In this document: positions 48,201 to 59,379 of the stretch, piece after piece
How positions within the stretch are numbered: position 1 is the first letter of the stretch
Layout of the letters: each line of letters starts with the position of its first letter
NCBI RefSeq assembly: GCF_032854445.1
Contig: NC_088295.1
Coordinates: forward strand, 4,590,501 to 4,654,500
From: Liolophura sinensis
Lineage: Eukaryota; Mollusca; Polyplacophora; Chitonida; Chitonidae
DNA length: 64,000 nucleotides
Reading direction: 5' to 3'
Translations under genes and position numbers: made by a program
Notes under the pieces: generated by a model
Told to the model about the DNA's origin: nothing
The model's database searches: none
Seen by the model: only the letters and a program-made list of their open reading frames with translations

Positions 48201-50796
48201 TCATGCGGCAAACCTTTTGTCCAGCTGTAAATTAATTCTATGCATCTCTTCTTCACCTTTTCTGTTGTTCGGTCAGCTAAATACTAAACATAGACAAATG
48301 ATGTCAACTCTGTAAATGGTATAAAAGTATACATATCTTATCATAGTAAACATTTTCCAACACCATCATGTTTTATGTATTTCTTTATTTTTTGTGGGGT
48401 TGTAGGCCATTTATACAACAGTCATCTGTTTATAGTTTAAGAGTGAAGGAAATCAGGCGGAGGCTGCAGAAAAGCACTGCCCTTTGCCAAGAACCTTACC
48501 AACCAGCTGATTTAAAACAGCTGCTTACATACAGATATGTATAAACATTAACTTACCTTTGGTGATACAACTTTGATCATTTCATTTAGAAATCTGAACT
48601 TCCCAACTTCCTGATGAAATCTACGACCACAATTCTTCACACATGATTCTACTGTCTAAAACAGACACAGAAAAACTGTGAAAGCATGGGCAAAAATCTA
48701 GTCACTCACAGCACATCAAAGTTTGTAAAACAATGGACAACACCTACATAAAGAATATCAAAGGCTGAGCAGAAGCAGAAAACTGTCAAAAACCTGTTTA
48801 AAGTACATCATATCTAGCAATTCAGAACTGAAATAGGGAATCTTCTGATTGTTGCTATTTAAACAAGACAATTGAAGGATGTCTTTAGCTATGGCCATGT
48901 TTCATACTCAGATTATTTTCAGATATTTACATGAATGGACTGGAAGATCTTCGAGACCTTTCCTCTTCCCAGCCTATACACCCAGTCTTCACAAATAATC
49001 TACGAACACAGCAGTCCTGGATGCCCAGTACTCCCTGGCCAATGTTCCCTAGTGCAGATCACTCAGCTAGTGAGCGTGGCCTATTCTTACATTAGCTGGC
49101 CGATGCTCTACAGAACATATATGCTGTAAATGACCTAAATTGTCATTCACCACTAAGTTCCTCATTTGGTCTGATGAGGAGAGTTCTATTCAATTCACAG
49201 TTTGGGGTTTTCTGGAGGTAATGTAGAATGATATTCTACTGGAAATATGTTCAATTTTGCTGCAGAAATTTACATCATTAAACTCAAGTTAAAGGAGACT
49301 CACTGATAGGGCATACAGAGCCTCTCGCTCCTGAGGGGACTGGATTTTGTGAGCCAGTAAACGGATGGCTATCTGTGGTCCTTCCAGCTCTTTGTTGACC
49401 TGGTCACAGAAACTGATGATGAACTCCCAGTCTTCCTCCCGATTGGCAGGGTTTGTGGCTTTATCTGTCCCACAGAAAACAACAAACAGATAATCAACTA
49501 TCACCCAGCTATTTCTACTCTACTAATGAATAGCTCACATATATGATGAAGGTCTGTGGCTGGAGGAAATACAATGGAGGCTGGTAAGGGGATATCAGCA
49601 CCCTTCACCATGTGGAGTTAACTTATTGGTATCCCTTACAAAATACATGTACATCACTTGATCGCTATCTCATGTGTACTGCTCACCATTTGACCAGTAG
49701 GTTTAATACAGAATATTGAATACTATATATGTGTAGATCCATGTCTCTAGATACAAGTACCTGTAGCAGTGTAGATGTGCAGATCAAGTACATTTATAAT
49801 GACCTGTTTGCCTTGATGGAGAACAAACATGTAGCCCAATGAATATTTTCTGGTCCCACCATTTACACTACTATTTTACAGTGCAATTGGCTGACCGAAA
49901 GCAAGTGCTTTAATAATATATGTGAGATATATTACCATTTTAAAGTGCAAATTCACAAAATGATGTGCGCATGCAACTATCAATTGCAAATGCATCACTG
50001 CGAATCTATGGGAGAAGCCCTGGAATACATGTATCTATTCTGGTTATTAAAAAGTTACATTACATTTGCTTCTGACAGTCAGTCTACTACTTCTGCAAGC
50101 TTAATGTCTATTATTTTAAACCGAATGCATTCCATCAGTTTTGTAATAAATTTGTAGTTCTCTACATTAAATGACTCTCCTCAAAATGAGTTATCCCTCA
50201 CTTAGTCTATTGTCATATAATATGCATATTCTTCAGAAATCTTCGGTGTTACACCTGACTACTTTACTTTAATAGATACTTTTAGCAATCAGAACATAAA
50301 AATAGGTGGTAACTTTAAAGAGGGCAACGCAGATGTACTCCAGGTTGAAACTCATTCACTCTGACTCTGGTGTGCGAATTTTTCGGGTAGGGTGTTTTTA
50401 AAAAAAAAGCCGTTTATTTCATAAATGCGTTAATCGTATTAATTATTGCACATGATACGCATTTAACAAACTCATAGAGGCATACGACCACAAATTTTAC
50501 AAGGGTTGAAACCAGTTAACCGGCTTTTGAAATGATACAGCTTCAGTTGAGATGAAGAATTGATCAGATCACTGATTGTCATGAAGTGTGGCGTGAAACC
50601 GGCAGCAAGTGTCAGTGATAGCGAAGTAAGATGTTTCTAAACTAGTCCATAACACATGGCGAACGGCATAGCCTTTGTTATGTCTTAGCTGTTATTTTAA
50701 CGATGAATGATGAGTCAGCTACATACATACGGGAAGATATGAGTATTTTTACATACTTAGCAGAGATTCCAGGCTCTCCTCCCCAACGTCCGCCAT
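33236..50796 (-). CDS. GGA: GGA-type ARF-binding clathrin adaptor, complete, 17 coding exons
   Basis: Golgi-localised, gamma-ear-containing ARF-binding protein, sorting mannose 6-phosphate receptor-type cargo from trans-Golgi to endosomes. Exons in transcript order: 50796-50757, 49464-49304, 48655-48557, 48283-48125, 44681-44616, 43666-43586, 41718-41584, 40789-40705, 38895-38803, 38386-38261, 37359-37241, 36789-36714, 36302-36137, 35802-35543, 35121-34958, 34320-34210, 33328-33236. Joined: 2034 nt, 677 aa. The VHS domain covers about residues 8-153 (NKATNPANREEDWEFI, LLAHKIQSPQEREAL, KFRFLNEMIKVVSPKYL, AYQMLKNQGIVKVDP). GAT covers about 180-300 (LARLLKSKHPEDLQAANRLI, KRINELETINNNVKVLEDML). 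The hinge (about 300-555) has a clathrin-box-like LLDLTF at 313-318 and DVLGQALLQQNLP. The gamma-adaptin ear (about 556-677) contains AYDKNGIKIVFHFAKGRP, TFQAAVPKTMKVKLQPPS and ITQVMLLANPQKEKVRLKFKL. Vertebrates have three GGAs; I cannot say which one this matches best. The exon 7 donor GTTGGT is weak, and the exon 11 donor GTACGT was chosen to keep frame. Confidence 0.94.
33414..33542 (-). other. Candidate alternative exon in the last GGA intron
   Basis: On the minus strand, CATTTCAG/GAAGACAGCACTATACG opens a frame of 42 codons (EDSTIRVHGNVFAFEPATRH... ending KQTAEC then TAG at 33414). A donor-like GTTAGT follows position 33419, making a 124-nt cassette. As a cassette it would shift frame; as a terminal exon it would replace the final ear strands. 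I do not recognise the peptide. Confidence 0.3.
34408..34625 (-). mobile_element. MetaSINE-like copy, 5' truncated
   Basis: The plus strand reads TTATTTATTTGATTGGTGTT, then GGTTGCTGCCAGACCTTCCC and GAGAGGAAGCCAGCATGAGC, the same element as at 15473-15738. The tRNA-like head is cut off at about 34615, just where the exon 15 donor array starts. It lies in GGA intron 15. Confidence 0.82.
34626..34957 (-). repeat. Donor-seeded minisatellite at GGA exon 15, about 53-bp unit
   Basis: On the minus strand exon 15 ends TTCCAGGCAGCTGTGCCTAAG/GTAAGACAGCAAGC. The plus-strand unit GATGGGGCTTGCTGTCTTAC plus CTTGGGCACAGCTGCCTGGA plus AGGTCAATGTTTT copies the last 30 or so coding bases and the donor. About six copies run from 34630 to the exon; at least four keep the GTAAGA donor. 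Confidence 0.92.
40374..40704 (-). repeat. Donor-seeded minisatellite at GGA exon 8, 48-bp unit, seven copies
   Basis: On the minus strand exon 8 ends GATAGTGGTGGAATCA/GTAAGTAGATCTTC. The 48-bp unit repeats the last 14 exon bases (TAGTGGTGGAATCA) with the donor and 34 intron bases. Copies are almost identical; the variable bases turn GTAAGTAGA into GTAAATAAA in some, so donor strength alternates. The unit is 16 codons long, so a plus-strand frame stays open by repetition only. Confidence 0.93.
40838..41275. repeat. 39-bp minisatellite, eleven copies, GGA intron 7
   Basis: The unit contains AAATATCTGAGATGGTAACT and TCCATCAAGGTCAGAGGAC. It is 13 codons long and open on both strands throughout. 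It ends about 50 bp before the exon 8 acceptor at 40790, without including the exon. Confidence 0.92.
41745..43395. repeat. Large minisatellite, about 57-bp unit with 395-bp higher-order repeat, GGA intron 6
   Basis: The units contain CAGATAAACATGTCACACAT, TCATACAACCAACATTCCCA and AGGTGAACAACACTGGT. The block from about 41975 reappears almost unchanged at about 42370, a period of about 395 bp. The array starts about 30 bp upstream of exon 7 (41718) and covers about 1.65 kb. Confidence 0.9.
43934..44158 (-). mobile_element. MetaSINE-like copy, near complete
   Basis: On the plus strand, ATTTATTTACTTATTTGATT starts the tail and GCGTTAACCAACTGAGCCAC ends the tRNA-like head. An internal piece of the core (the CCGGGCAGAGCC region) is shortened. 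A run of about 17 G follows at 44182-44198. It lies in GGA intron 5. Confidence 0.83.
44735..44830. repeat. Three-copy repeat of about 34 bp
   Basis: ATGAGAGTATATCCAACAGA followed by AAAAATC occurs three times in GGA intron 4, about 50 bp upstream of the exon 5 acceptor. Confidence 0.85.
45063..46526. mobile_element. Possible non-autonomous hAT-like DNA element
   Basis: The left end reads CAGGGTTCATACAGG and the right end GACTGTTTGCACCCTG, giving short imperfect inverted ends CAGGGT/ACCCTG. The subterminal regions are mirrored: TTTCAAGGAGTTTTCCAGGAG on the left, CAAGGAGTTTCCAGGAG and TTTCAAGGAATTTCATGG on the right. The flanks share TCAACC. No transposase frame is present. It lies in GGA intron 4. 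Confidence 0.42.
46795..47007 (-). mobile_element. MetaSINE-like copy, 5' truncated, long (TTTA)n tail
   Basis: The plus strand shows seven ATTT repeats followed by GATTGGTGTTTTACGCCGTA and AGCCCGGGGGAAACCCACAA. It stops in the B-box region (ACTTGAACTCACAGCGACCG). It lies in GGA intron 4. Confidence 0.85.
47030..47110. repeat. Short tandem repeat, about 18-bp unit
   Basis: CCATAAACATCAGTCACA repeats about four times directly after the SINE. Confidence 0.8.
47280..47640. repeat. Degenerate repeat, roughly 60-bp period
   Basis: Variants of GACAAATCTTCTCTATAAAAGTGTTGACA recur about six times with considerable drift in GGA intron 4. Its age appears greater than that of the exact arrays. Confidence 0.6.
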
Positions 50797-50799
50797 TTT
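50787..50799 (-). promoter_or_regulatory. YY1-like motif over the GGA start codon
   Basis: The minus strand reads CCAAAATGGCGGACG, with ATG as the start codon. AAnATGGCGGC is the usual YY1 motif of TATA-less housekeeping promoters, where it often lies at the start of the coding region. The match is by eye. Confidence 0.4.
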
Positions 50800-52835
50800 G
50801 GACACATATCACGAGATCAGACGAGCTCCGCACAGCGCTGTCAATCACGCTTCTTTAGGACTCAGCCATACCTGCGACGAAGAATAGGGAAATGTATTAT
50901 AGTCTGTGTCAAATTCAAAATACACGATATTAATTATACTCTTTCAACAGTATTGAACGGCATGGGTGCAGTTATTATAAACATTGGCTAGTTTTATCTT
51001 AAGGAAAAAGTAAATAAATAGAATAAACCCCCCAAAAAATAAAATAAAAAGGCAAAACAAAAAAATTACAAGAGAAAGGGAAGACAAATAATTAAAATTA
51101 AAAAAAGCAAAATAAAATAAAGACAAAACCCGAATTCAAATAAATTGAAATGACAATTACAATACCCCCAATAGTAATACATGTAATATTAAAAATAAAT
51201 TACAATATTTTAACAACTGCTTCTTTGTTGTTTCATAACGTCCTCTTCAGCAGCACAGGTACATGTATTTCCATTATGTGGTGACTATACTTGCAGCAGA
51301 ACAGTCCTAGCGCTGTCAAGTGTCGAGTCGATCAGTTAGGCCTATTTACCAACCCCTACCCTTCACGTTCTGGAGCAAAAAAATTACATTAAGTTTCAAG
51401 CCTTATCCAGACATGGGCATTCAGGAACGCAGATCAGACTCCTGTCTATTATTGCTGACTGACGATGATCTGTAGGCCTATTTAGGCTGCATATAATTTC
51501 AGTCAAATATCATTATTTACCGGCATTTGTTTATTGTAGTTATTTGATTGAGGTATTACATATTCATAGTTTTGAAGTGATGCCATAACTGAGCCAATCA
51601 TCAGCACACTTTAGTCACGTGACTAAACACACCGAAGTTAACGCAGGCGAGATGGGTCTTGAACAAGATTTTAGCATTAATAATGAAAAATATAGCTTTA
51701 GGTCAGAATTTTTTTCTGGAAAGGTACCGGTAATCTGAGTGTGCCTAGCCTACAGACATGGTAGTTCCATTGTTCTGTAACTCTTTAAACTGTAGAAATC
51801 GATAAAAATCAGTATTTCGCCCATTTAGCTCCATGTTACTTTGTCCTTGCGAGGAACCTGGATGCTTACATATTCACGGTAGAATTTACACTGGGTTTTT
51901 TTTTTTTTCAAATTCTGGTAGGCCCTAATTAAAATTGCATATTTGTTTGATTACGTTGTACCGGTATGCAGTAACTAACGTTCGTTTGTCTCTAGTCGAT
52001 AAGATATTTCTAGTGGGCCCTATATCATGCATACAATGTATGCAAGCTATCACAGGTGCATGTAGGTTAAGTATTCGGACATAAATATTTTAGTATATAT
52101 GTTTACTGATGTACAGGATAGAGAAAATTAATCATAAAAAATAGGATATGATCCTTGAATTTTAGTCTTCCGATCATTATATAATCTGCTTATATAAGAT
52201 CTATAGGCCTAGGCCTAGTGCGTGGTCCGTCAAAGGTATCTTAACATCGTTTCATGTTCCACGTAATACAATACTGTTTTTGTTAGTGAAGAAATCGCGC
52301 AACAAGGGAAGAAAATGAAATCTTCTGGTATAAATCCCAAATATGAGTGTATGTGTCATTTATGATAATCTGATCTCGAACCCACACAGCTTGTATGTTA
52401 TTAGTACACAGACAATGACATCAACGTCTACTGACCGAGTTGTTTTCCCTGATTCCTACTCTGAGTTGTCATCCCAGAAAGGAGCACTAAGACTACTCTT
52501 TCCATTACAGACAATACTAACCTACCGCGGTTGTACAACTACAAACCGTCTGCATAAGGAGGGTACACTGAGCCGAACATATGAGTATGGAGGCCTGGAA
52601 GTGCCATTCGAAATTTGTAACATATCCTACCGTGCGGATTTACACTAAAGACAATCGAATTTCGTCTACTACCTTCAGAGCGTCCGACAACGAATGTTTA
52701 TGAGATATATGATGAAATGAAGTGAAATTGGAACGGATTTGTACTCTGAGGATCAGTCTGTAGTTTCAGTCTAACGCTTCAGTGAACGTACGCTAATTAC
52801 TACGTTGAAGAAACAAACTGATTACAGTAAGACCA
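50800..52835. other. GGA promoter side and intergenic sequence, no gene recognised
   Basis: Just upstream of GGA there is an A-rich low-complexity tract (about 50995-51200). The rest is AT-rich unique DNA. A plus-strand frame of 101 codons at 52343-52648 has no recognisable motif or flanking evidence and is not called. Confidence 0.5.
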
Positions 52836-52839
52836 CAGA

Positions 52840-53315
52840 ATTTGTAACTCCAGTCGTAGGTGGGCTAGACACATGTAACTTCAAATGTATAGGTAGTTTA
52901 GACACATTGTAACATGTTTCCGACGAGGATAGGCGGAATGGACACATTGTAACTTCAATGGTACAGATGGATTAGACACATTGTAACTTTAGTCGCGTAC
53001 AGTTGGATTAAGCACATTATAACTTAAATCGTACAGGTGGATTAGACAAACTGTTACTTCAATGGTATAGGTGCATTAGATACATTGTAACTTCAGTCGT
53101 ACAAGTGGATTAGACACATTTTAACTTCAATCGTACAGTTGGATTAAACACATTGTAACGTCAATCGTACAGGTGCATTAGCCACATTGTGACTTCAATC
53201 GCACAAGTGGATTAGACACATTGTAACTTGAATGGTATAGGTGAGTTAGACACATTGTAACTGCAATGGTATTGGTGAGTTAGTCACATTGTAAGTTCAA
53301 TCACACAGGTGAATT
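52840..53315. repeat. Minisatellite, about 38-bp unit, diverged
   Basis: Units resemble TTCAATCGTACAGGTGGATT followed by AGACACATTGTAAC, about a dozen copies with many substitutions. It is older than most arrays in the window. Confidence 0.82.
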
Positions 53316-53980
53316 ATTAATGATTGGTCTGAATTCAATTCAGGCCATTGAAGGAGATTTTGTGACCCTTTCGCTTACTGCTCGCCACTGTTTCGTGCCC
53401 TTGCTGAAAGTAATCAGTCGACAACGCTCGTGCATGTCATTACGGCACGCAGTCTAACGTTCGTTGAAGACCACTTGCCTTCCATCAATATATATATATA
53501 TATATTTGTACATTACACTACACATACATGTGGGGAAGCAGGCCTATACATGTATATTGCTTGCCTGAAGTTGGTGGCTTTACCCGGTTTATATCACTCC
53601 GGTTGGTGGTTTTACCCGGTGCCACGTAAAGTGGAAAATTCTTGAGTGTGGTGTGACACAACAGTCAAGTACGTTACACTGTATTGGAGAGAAAATCTGT
53701 GCATGAACTAGTACAGGTGTCCCTTCTCCTCACTATACACATACAAGCATAGGTTATTCGCTATACTGCTCTTAAATAACCCATGGATCTGTATGTTGTA
53801 GCTTACCTAAAGGCTGGACTCTGTTTCCTCCCACCACAATTAACATTCAGGTCGCTGTCATATATGTGAAATATTCTTGCATAAACACCATTCAAATAAA
53901 TTATATTAATAAACATGTCGTTAACTATTTTTAGGCACACTTAAGCTTTTCCTCAATCCGACATATGTCGATACCTGACG
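53316..53980. other. Intergenic, no gene recognised
   Basis: Contains a short (AT)n run near 53488-53505 and a SINE fragment. No exon is supported. Confidence 0.5.
53805..53905 (+). mobile_element. MetaSINE-like fragment (3' half)
   Basis: CTGTTTCCTCCCACCACAAT, then GTCGCTGTCATATATGTGAA and ATATTCTTGCATAAACACCA match the core and tail of the SINE in plus orientation, ending CAAATAAAT. Confidence 0.72.
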
Positions 53981-53989
53981 ACGGATCCC

Positions 53990-54490
53990 ATGAATTTGAA
54001 TCGGGACGTGGACGTAAAACAAAAGTCAAAATCGGGACCTGTGATGTAAAAAAAAAGTCCAAATCGGGACCTGTGATGTAAAAAAGAAAGTCCAAATCGG
54101 GACCTGTGATGTAAAAAAGAAATTCCAAATCGGGACGTGGATGTAAAAAAGAAAGTCCAAATCGGGACCTGTGATGTAAAAAAGAAAGTCCAAATCGGGA
54201 CGTGGATGTAAAAAAGAAAGTCCAAATCGGGACGTGGATATAAAAAAGAAAGTCCAAATCGGGACGTGGATGTAAAAAAGAAAGTCCAAATCGGGACCTG
54301 TGATGTAAAAAAGAAAGTCCAAATCGGGACGTGGATGTAAAAAAGAAAGTCCAAATCGGGACCTGTGATGTAAAAAAGAAAGTCCAAATCGGGACGTGGA
54401 TGTAAAAAAGAAAGTCCAAATCGGGACCTGTGATGTAAAAAAAAAGTCCAAATCGGGACCTGTGATGTAAAAAAAAAGTCCAAATCGAAA
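53990..54490. repeat. 33-bp minisatellite, about fifteen copies
   Basis: Two unit types, GGGACCTGTGATGTAAAAAAGAAAGTCC and GGGACGTGGATGTAAAAAAGAAAGTCC, each followed by AAATC, alternate irregularly. Units of 32-33 bp keep all three minus frames open for 140-200 codons rich in F, L, H and P (a repeated LSFLHPRPDLDF peptide). These frames have no start context, splice partner or known homologue. Confidence 0.93.
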
Positions 54491-55370
54491 GCTGGTAAGG
54501 TACAGTTACATCTTCTACAGCGTGTCGCCTTCTTAACATTATATGCGAGGGGTTTTAGGACATATATTTTATAATCCTTCACCGGATATGTACATATAGG
54601 CCTATGTATGAGGACAAGTCGAGATGAGCTGGGATTTATGGTGTCTTCTCTACTTTATAAGGCACGTGTCGGTCCCGTTCTCATCATGTGTGGATATTTA
54701 GAGGCCTATGTATGAATCCCAAACAGCATGTGCACACATAAGCTTTTAGCCTTAGTTGTCTCCTTTAAGGAATGCAAGAAGGAATGGAATAAAGAATGTG
54801 AATTATGCGCTGGCAATTTATAACGTTCCCTCACGCATGTATAGACAATTAGCTTTCTACAAATCAACTTTAATAGTTACACACGGATCTGATGGCGACA
54901 CCGATCGAAGTATGCATTTGTTCAGTTTTGTTCAGTATATATTGTTCAGTGCAATCAGCCATCCAACTGAAGTCAGTTCCTGTTGGCCTCTGCTGAAGGA
55001 AATATTAAGTAAGGAATGAACTTGATAGATGCCAGGCTGTATAGGGCTACACAGTCACGTCGACAGACCTGTCACCTGTACAAGGAGTCAGTTTCGTGAT
55101 CATATTCTCGTCAGCAATGGTCAGTGGTGGTTTACCCCGCGGCACTCTGATTTCAGTCTGGTGTTTAACAACAATCAAAATAAATAAATAAATAAATAAA
55201 AGCGAGAACATTATAGCAGAAGCTCGACATGTGTCAAGTGCGGATCGGGAAGAAATAAGATAACAACGTTAATAAGCTACTGCTGGGCTTTAAAAGTGTA
55301 TAGTTTAATATAAACCCAGTGCATCTGGTCCATTACCAGACTCTCATATACAAGCATGGTATCGAATAGT
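54491..55370. other. Intergenic, no gene recognised
   Basis: Unique sequence. The plus-strand frame at 54756-55019 (87 codons) is not recognised and lacks supporting flanks. Confidence 0.5.
55120..55201 (+). mobile_element. MetaSINE-like fragment (3' end)
   Basis: GTGGTTTACCCCGCGGCACT, then CTGGTGTTTAACAACAATCA and a final (AAAT)n tail. It is heavily diverged with an internal deletion. Confidence 0.6.
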
Positions 55371-55372
55371 CA

Positions 55373-55620
55373 CATAGTACATTAGTGTCGGCCTAATCAC
55401 AAGTCAGAAGTGTACATAGTACATTAGTGTCAGCCTAATCAAAAGTCAGAAGTGTACATAGTACATTAGCGTCGGCCTAATCACAAGTCAGAAGTGTACA
55501 TAGTACATTAGCGTCGGCCTAATCACAAGTCAGGAGTGTACATACTACATTAGTGTCAGCCTAACCACAAGTCAGAAGTGTACATACTACATTAGTGTCG
55601 ACCTAATCAAAAGTCAGAAA
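55373..55620. repeat. 42-bp minisatellite, about six copies
   Basis: The unit contains CATAGTACATTAGTGTCGGC and CTAATCACAAGTCAGAAGTG. Copies differ by a few substitutions. Confidence 0.92.
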
Positions 55621-57530
55621 AGTACAAAAAACACAGAAGCCATTGGGGTTTAAAGGATACATGAAAATCAGCTTTTAATATGATTATTATGATTTAAAGT
55701 GAAATTAAAAAAGCAATGCCAATAAATGATGAAAACTATGTCCTAACCTGTGTGAACAAAACCAGGTCACTTTCCCCACCTAAAGATAATTCTAAAAGAG
55801 ATCATAACAACACCACAAGTGTTGGTTGAACATGAGTAAGAGTCATGTTGATCTTTTAAAGGTATTTTCAGATATGGAATGAATGTATGAATGCTTGGGG
55901 TTTTACGTCATACTTAACCATATTACATGTCATATCACGATGGAAAATCATTACGTGTGTGTACATATAAAGTGTTTTCTTGTGGCAGGGCAAGTCGATG
56001 CCAAATGCTGCTGCCACTGAAGTATCATGCTGAAGACACTGATCTTTACAAGGAAATGAGACTTACTAAATTCCTCTCTTCTACAAATGCATGGAAATAC
56101 AACTAACACTACTACTGCGTCATGCAGAGTCTAACAGAACAAATCACTTTCCATAATAAAGCCAACAAATAACCTTAAGATCATTGCCTATATACAAAAC
56201 TAAAGAAAAAAATGAACAGGCAAAATTATGACTGGTAAATAAGTACGTAAAGGTAGCCATATAATTCCATCTCTAACACAAAAATATTTGAAAAACAATA
56301 ATTACACAATAAAACATGATTACATACTAATAGTGACGTCATACATAACTAAACATTAACTAACAAAAGAATTTAAAACCTTAAGAATGAATTCCATAAA
56401 TATGCCCTTTTACTGATTGCTTTGGTGTGTATCTCTAAGCATGCATATGTTGCCCAACTGGTATAATCTGGAAATGTCCCACAAGAAGCATCAAACCGCT
56501 CCGTGAAATGCTGTAGTTTAGACAGATTACTAACCATATACTTCAATCTATTCCTTTTTAAGTGCTGGCATATCTATTGCCTAACTTAACAGGATGCTAA
56601 AATAACGCCAGTCTCTGGAGTGTGAGTTGAACTCACAATCCATCTGTTCGTGGATTCTTCCACTGCCCCTGTCTACCATTGCTCCTCATCATACTCAATA
56701 AATAATTTATATCCAAGTCAAAGGGAAATATCCCTTTATCAACCACCCATTTAAGAATGAAAATTTTATAAATAAATCGCCCATATGACTACAATGGATG
56801 AAGAATATACAGACAATGGAATCCATCTGGCATCTTTGGGACATTTTGCTAAATAATAAATGGACAATTCACATATCAGATGATCAACATCAGATAAAAA
56901 ATATAAATTCAACAAAAATAACTACCATCCACTTTATATTAATAGTCTCCAACATGATCAGATACATTTATCAGATACATGTACGTTTATCAATAGGCAT
57001 CAGTGATCACAGACCAATTGTTGGTACATGAATCTGTATAATATATATGTATGATATATCTGTATAATGATACTGCCATTATCACTTAACATCTGCCATT
57101 CTGATGTCTTCAGTTGAGGCAGGTGGGTCATTCCTGATCATCTGTACTGTATATGTGCTGTAAAGTCCACTGGTCAGCTTTCCCCTGTGTTTGTGGGAGG
57201 CCAGTTTATTGATTAGTCTAGATTGTTGATATTTATTACTGGTGATTAAATGCCACATGCCTGAGGTTGCTGGTTCAAAACCCCGAGTGGTTTTCCATAA
57301 TTAGAATCTGTGACATATCCAGAAATATAATCCCTAATAACACTAACACTCTGGTTTAGCTTATGGCCCTCAGCTTTTAAATTGTGATAAATCTTCCTTG
57401 TGATAAAATCTTAGTTTAATGAAATCAGTGGCCAAATCACATTTAAAGTCTGACTTCAGTTAAATCTGGCTTTGTAGAATTGATGCCTAATCTTTTTGTG
57501 ACACCCTCACACAGGATTCTGAATTTTTGA
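55621..57530. other. Intergenic or distal 3' flank of the CCDC82-like gene
   Basis: AT-rich. Near 55875-55990 GAATGCTTGGGGTTTTACGT recalls the start of another common molluscan repeat, but I cannot fix its ends. GGTTCAAAACCCCGAG at about 57271 resembles a tRNA B box, perhaps from an old SINE. No coding exon is supported. Confidence 0.4.
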
Positions 57531-57534
57531 CACT

Positions 57535-59255
57535 TTCACACAGAATTCTGGATCTGTGACACTGTCACACAGGATACACATGTTGTAGTGACACTGTCAC
57601 ACAGAATACACATGTGCTAGTCACACAGGATACACATCTTGTAGTGACACTACCACACAGAACAAACATGTGGTAATGACACAGTCACACAGGATACACA
57701 TGTTGTAGTGACACTGTCACACGGAATACACATGTGCTAGTCACACAGTCACACAGGATACACATATTGTAGTGGCACTACCACACAGAACAAACGTGGT
57801 AGTGACACAGTCACACAGGATACACACGTGGTAGTGACATTGTCACACAGGATACGCATGCTGTAGTGACACTGTCACACATAGATACGCATGTGGTAGT
57901 GACATAGTCACACAGGATACACATGTTGTAGTGACACTGTCACACATGATACATGTGGTAGTGACACTGTCACGCAGGATACACAGGTGGTAATGACACT
58001 GTCACACAGGATACACATGTGGTAGTGACACTGTCAGACAGGATACATGTTGCAGTGATACTGTCACACAGGATACACATGGTAGTGACACTGTCACGCA
58101 GGGTTCACATGGGATAATGACAGTCACACAGGATACACATGTAGTGACACTGTCACACAGGATACACATGTCATATTGACACTGTCAGACAGGATACATA
58201 TGTGGTAGGGACACTTTCACACAGGATACACAAGTGGTAGTGACACAATCACACATGATACACATGTAGTGACACTGTCACACAGGATACACATGTCATA
58301 GTGACACTGTCAGACGGAATAGACATGTGGTAGTGACACAGCCACACAGGATACACATGTAGTAGTGACACTGTCACACAGGATGCATGTGGTAGTGACA
58401 TTTTCACACAGGATACACATGTGGTAGTGACACTGTCACACAGGATACACATGTGGTAGTGACACTGTCACACATGATACACGTGGTAGTGACACTGTCA
58501 CGCAGGATACACAGGTGGTAATGACACTGTCACACAGGATACACATGTGGTAGTGACACTGTCAGACAGGATACATGTTGCAGTGATACTGTCACACAGG
58601 ATACACATGGTAGTGACACTGTCACGCAGGGTTCACATGGGATAATGACAGTCACACAGGATACACATGTAGTGACACTGTCACACAGGATACACATGTC
58701 ATATTGACACTGTCAGACAGGATACATATGTGGTAGAGACAATTTCACACAGGATACACAAGTGGTAGTGACACAATCACACATGATACACATGTAGTGA
58801 CACTGTCACACAGGATACACATGTCATAGTGACACTGTCAGACGGAATAGACATGTGGTAGTGACACTGTCACACAGGATACACATGTAGTAGTGACATA
58901 GTCACACAGAACAAACATGTGGTAGTGACATTTTCACACAGGATACACATGTGGTAATGACATTGTCACACAGGATACACATGTGGTAGTGACACTGTCA
59001 CACAGGATACACATGTGGTAGTGACACTGCCACACAGGATACACATGTGGTAGTGACACTGCTACACAGGATACACACTTAGTGACACTGTCACACAGGA
59101 TGCATGTGGTAGTGACACTGTCACACAGGATGCATGTGGTAGTGACACTGTCACACAGGATACATGTGGTAGTGACACTGCCACACAGGATACACACGTA
59201 GTGACACTGTCACACAGGATACACACGTAGTGACACTGTCACACAGGATATACAT
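57535..59255. repeat. Large minisatellite, about 32-36 bp unit, 1.7 kb
   Basis: The unit is close to CACACAGGATACACATGTGG plus TAGTGACACTGT, with many copies. A block of about 0.4 kb starting near 57950 reappears near 58478 with the same private variants (CACGCAGGATACACAGGTGG, ATGTTGCAGTGATACTGTC, GGTTCACATGGGATAATGAC), showing a segmental duplication inside the array. It lies downstream of the CCDC82-like stop codon, so it may be in its 3' UTR. Confidence 0.92.
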
Positions 59256-59379
59256 GTTGTAAAACCGCATACTATAACTGCCATGTAAGTACTCCATTTA
59301 CCATTATTCTATCTGCCAGAAATAGAGAGCATGCACTATGACTTGAATGAATCATGAGTTTGTGACATCCTGAATGAAC

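Noticed and set aside
52343-52648. 101-codon plus-strand frame in intergenic DNA
   Set aside because: Protein-like at first sight but with no recognisable domain, no neighbouring exons and no promoter or poly(A) context I could defend.
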